In this document: in pieces, positions 61,533-64,000 of the stretch
Layout of the letters: every line of letters starts with the position of its first letter
How positions within the stretch are numbered: position 1 is the stretch's first letter
Assembly: GCA_949358305.1 (NCBI GenBank)
Contig: OX442321.1
Span: 3,869,605-3,933,604 of the forward strand
DNA length: 64,000 bases
Direction of reading: 5' to 3'
From: Strigamia acuminata
Taxonomy: Eukaryota; Arthropoda; Chilopoda; Geophilomorpha; Linotaeniidae
The notes under the pieces: model-generated
The model's input: only the letters and a program-made list of their open reading frames with translations
Databases searched by the model: none
What the model was told of the DNA's origin: nothing
Made by a program: the position numbers and the translations under genes

Positions 61533-63782
61533 ATGACAAATAACCAGCATCACATGAACACCCGTGGTAAGGAAAGAACTTGTTTGACCGGTGGAGTGAA
61601 TCTATCCGGGTTTGTACCTGTTCCTACTGGAATGGAAGAAGTGGGAAACCACGCGGTCCACAATGGCGTTTCAAATGAAACAGCCGGACCATCTGGTGAA
61701 AATAGGATTCCACGTGAACCCACTCCGCCTGGAGAAGAGGAATGCATTCCTGAAGGTTCTCATTTAGGCCGAGGCGGTCTATTATTTTGTCAGGATCACG
61801 GTTTGAACCCAAACCAATTTAGATCTTTGACCGAAGTATTAGATTTTGTACACACGCGTCGTACTACGTCGGAGCAACCTAATTCCCCAGCCAGCCAAAG
61901 ATTAAATAATTTTAGTCCCACTCCTTCGACGCCTATTTCTAGATATAGAAATAAAAATACACAACCTCCTCGTCAAGATCAGTCGAATTTGACACCAGGA
62001 GATTTTAATCGTGCTTTCCAACAACGATTACGAGCGAATAACTTCGCTCGCAACCAACAAAGAGGATTTACAAATCCAGAGAACTTTGAGAATACGTTCA
62101 ACAGAACGAATTTGGGTCCGCCTAATATGGCCAACCCTAATCCAAGTTTTCCAAACGGGTCAAATAGTTGTCCGAATCTCGCTGGAAATTTGAACCCAAA
62201 TTTAGGTGCGACAAGAGGTCCAAACCGCCGTTTTGATCCAAATTCTAGATTTGCAAACAATTCTAGTCCAGCACCTAACATGCAAAGGGGTCACCCAGTT
62301 CCTCCGAACTCGAATAACCCAGTTGATATGAATGATTTAAATAATCCTTCTAATCCGGAGACGCAAGGAGATTCCAATAATTATTTGAATCACGGTACAC
62401 CAAGCAATTCGAACAATCGTCCAAATTTTGGTGGCCCAGGAAGCTCGAACAACCGTTCGAACTTTAACAATCGGAGTAATTCTAATAATCATTCGAATTA
62501 TGGGAATCCAGGTAATTCGAATAACCATTCGAATTTTGGTAACCACAGTAGACCAAATCAAAGAGGGTCGAATAATTTCAACCCCAACAGTGGTGGCTCA
62601 AGTCAAAATAACTCGAGTCAATCAAACACTGGTGGATCGTCGAATGACCATTCACGTCCTCCAAGCAGCTTTGGAATGACGGCTGATGACCTCGCGTCAA
62701 TTGCCACAACCATGCATAACTTAATGCAGGCTGGAAAAAGTTCTGCCATTGTCCCTCAAACTAACAGTTTGAAGCCCCCAGATATTCCTGTATTCTCCGG
62801 AAAAGCAGAAGAAAGCGAACGCTTTCTCACCATTGTAAAAAATGTCGCTTTCCTGCGAAACATGTCACTCGATGACATGCTTGTTAAAGGCGTTGCTGGT
62901 TATCTAACCGAGCAAGCACATGGTTGGTTCCATGAAAGGAGAGGAGATTTCATATCTTGGGAAGTATTTGAACAGGCGTTCAAAGAAAGGTTTGTAGCCA
63001 CTCGACAAGAGCGGACGAATCAATTAACGAAATTAAGACAACTGGAAACAGAAAGTCTTTACGATTTTATGCACAAATATTACCAGTTATGGATATTGCA
63101 AGACAGTCTTGATGCAAAAGGGGCTGGATGTCTTTTTATCGGGAGTGTAACTCCTGCTAACGATTTGCTTTTGCATACGCAAGGCATAGCGGATTTACCT
63201 CTGACAGAGATTTATACCGTTATAACAAAAAATAAAGGTCTGTACAGTCGTACAGCTAATGGAGTAAAGGAAAATAATTCCAATCCAGTTGTTTTCCCAC
63301 CTCGGAAAACAGACACTCGTCCTCAGTTGAAGACAAATGCTAAATCCTTAACTTTGGATTCACAAGAACAACTTAATATTTGTGATGAAGAGTTACCTGA
63401 GGAGTGTGAGGCTGTTTATTTAATAAATGGAGTAGTAGATCAGACCAGACGTGGTCAATTAGTTTGTTATAACTGTAAGCAGCCCGGACATATGCGTCGG
63501 GAATGTACAAATCCAAAACCACGCACAAATTTCAACTCTGAAGAGTTACAAAAACGTGGTACTCCGGATTCCCCGACTGTGGATCCGACTTCTAAACGAC
63601 CTAATAATAGGTGGATAACTCAAGAAGTGTTGGATGCAACACTAGATGCTAAACTTGATGCGAAATTAAATACTTTTGAAAATAAGTTACAAACTTCGCT
63701 GACCAACTCGTTGGCAGAAATGGTCAAGACTTTGATCAAACCTGAATCTGCCGATTCAAGTACTATTAGTTCAAAAAACTAG
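61533..63782 (+). CDS. gag: Element E gag, 749 residues
   Basis: It is the same protein as the gag at 50081-52330, with one amino-acid change noticed (Asn to Ser in the NPN(N/S)GGSSQ segment of the Asn-rich region). The zinc knuckle and the coiled tail are unchanged. It ends with the same slippery codons before TAG. Confidence 0.93.
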   Translation: MTNNQHHMNTRGKERTCLTGGVNLSGFVPVPTGMEEVGNHAVHNGVSNETAGPSGENRIPREPTPPGEEECIPEGSHLGRGGLLFCQDHGLNPNQFRSLTEVLDFVHTRRTTSEQPNSPASQRLNNFSPTPSTPISRYRNKNTQPPRQDQSNLTPGDFNRAFQQRLRANNFARNQQRGFTNPENFENTFNRTNLGPPNMANPNPSFPNGSNSCPNLAGNLNPNLGATRGPNRRFDPNSRFANNSSPAPNMQRGHPVPPNSNNPVDMNDLNNPSNPETQGDSNNYLNHGTPSNSNNRPNFGGPGSSNNRSNFNNRSNSNNHSNYGNPGNSNNHSNFGNHSRPNQRGSNNFNPNSGGSSQNNSSQSNTGGSSNDHSRPPSSFGMTADDLASIATTMHNLMQAGKSSAIVPQTNSLKPPDIPVFSGKAEESERFLTIVKNVAFLRNMSLDDMLVKGVAGYLTEQAHGWFHERRGDFISWEVFEQAFKERFVATRQERTNQLTKLRQLETESLYDFMHKYYQLWILQDSLDAKGAGCLFIGSVTPANDLLLHTQGIADLPLTEIYTVITKNKGLYSRTANGVKENNSNPVVFPPRKTDTRPQLKTNAKSLTLDSQEQLNICDEELPEECEAVYLINGVVDQTRRGQLVCYNCKQPGHMRRECTNPKPRTNFNSEELQKRGTPDSPTVDPTSKRPNNRWITQEVLDATLDAKLDAKLNTFENKLQTSLTNSLAEMVKTLIKPESADSSTISSKN

Positions 63783-63813
63783 ATCAGGGGGACAAAGGTT
63801 TATTCCATCCCCC
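63773..63813 (+). promoter_or_regulatory. Minus-1 ribosomal frameshift signal, element E
   Basis: A AAA AAC is at 63773-63779, with the stem GGGGGA (63787-63792) and TCCCCC (63808-63813). The only difference from D is G to A in the loop, so the stem is kept. Confidence 0.8.
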
Positions 63814-64000
63814 AGAAGTAGCTGATGCTGCATCGGAAAACTTATTTATGGATGTAGACACAACTTGTCTTGAAATAGCCACTAGTCATAGTGGCGGAGT
63901 AGATGAGAACTTACAAGAAATGACAGAACAATTAAAAAATCTGACTTTATTTCCTCACAAGTGCTACACGAAGAAATTCTGTAGACTTCGCCGACTCAAC
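63780..64000 (+). CDS. pol: Element E pol, 5' end only
   Basis: The frame entered by frameshifting runs to the window end, with the ATG at 63848 corresponding to 52396 in D. Only the region before the protease is visible. Confidence 0.85.

Larger units (their letters stand above)
58477..64000 (+). mobile_element. Element E: second tandem copy of the D family, cut by the window end
   Basis: It begins with the LTR shared with D and continues through leader, gag, frameshift signal and the start of pol. It matches D almost base for base (differences noticed: one in the LTR, one changing Asn to Ser in gag, one silent near the gag end, one in the frameshift loop). It has no BEL insertion. Whether its pol lacks RT cannot be seen here. 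Confidence 0.9.

Overview
The window is eukaryotic, most likely from an arthropod: it holds one intron-containing host gene for a DEG/ENaC (pickpocket/ASC-like) channel subunit, and otherwise almost only transposable elements of types common in arthropods (Gypsy, BEL/Pao, Copia, DIRS, hAT, MULE, MITEs). No rRNA, tRNA, CRISPR or prokaryotic feature is visible. The species cannot be fixed from sequence alone.

Layout. 1-581 and about 16882-17358 are inverted copies of one repeat that bracket the host gene. The DEG/ENaC gene runs on the minus strand, and five exons can be followed (16674-16210, 16151-16061, 15849-15710, 15254-15148, 1540-1108). The exon phases fit, and intron 4 contains a complete 12.8-kb Gypsy element, here called A (2216-15053, minus), with 821-bp LTRs and a CCTT target-site duplication. 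17.6-18.1 kb holds a decayed Copia-like remnant. 18742-20897 is a gag-only LTR element (B). 20.9-23.4 kb is AT-rich with no gene seen. 23365-24418 is a hAT-type MITE with a second hAT-type MITE nested in it, followed by a MULE transposase remnant and a minisatellite. Two tandem 350-bp satellite units (25207-30490) are split by a Copia element (25515-30091, minus). Gypsy element C (30494-38238, minus) carries a hAT transposon with an intact transposase ORF (33064-35539) in its reverse transcriptase. 38.6-40.5 kb is a DIRS-like remnant with a palindromic MITE inside. From 40489 to the window end lies a plus-strand Gypsy family in tandem: LTR, internal copy D, LTR, internal copy E (cut off at 64000). 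A complete BEL/Pao element (42707-49237, minus) is inserted only in the leader of copy D.

How the parts work. Elements A and D/E belong to one recognisable Gypsy lineage. Each has a large gag, a canonical minus-1 frameshift signal (A AAA AAC, a 6-7 nt spacer and a GC-rich stem) leading into pol, and a third ORF after pol preceded by splice signals. That third ORF does not look like an envelope gene. In D the pol frame runs straight from aspartic protease to integrase: reverse transcriptase and RNase H are missing although the frame is intact, so D must depend on an RT supplied by another element. Element A keeps all pol domains but has one TAA stop between the two halves of integrase.

LTR pairs are nearly identical wherever both can be compared (one substitution noticed in A; one in D versus E; none in Copia; one plus a 7-bp indel in BEL), so most insertions are young. 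Domain calls and splice sites were read by eye from the sequence. tRNA primer assignments rest on remembered tRNA 3' ends and should be checked by alignment.
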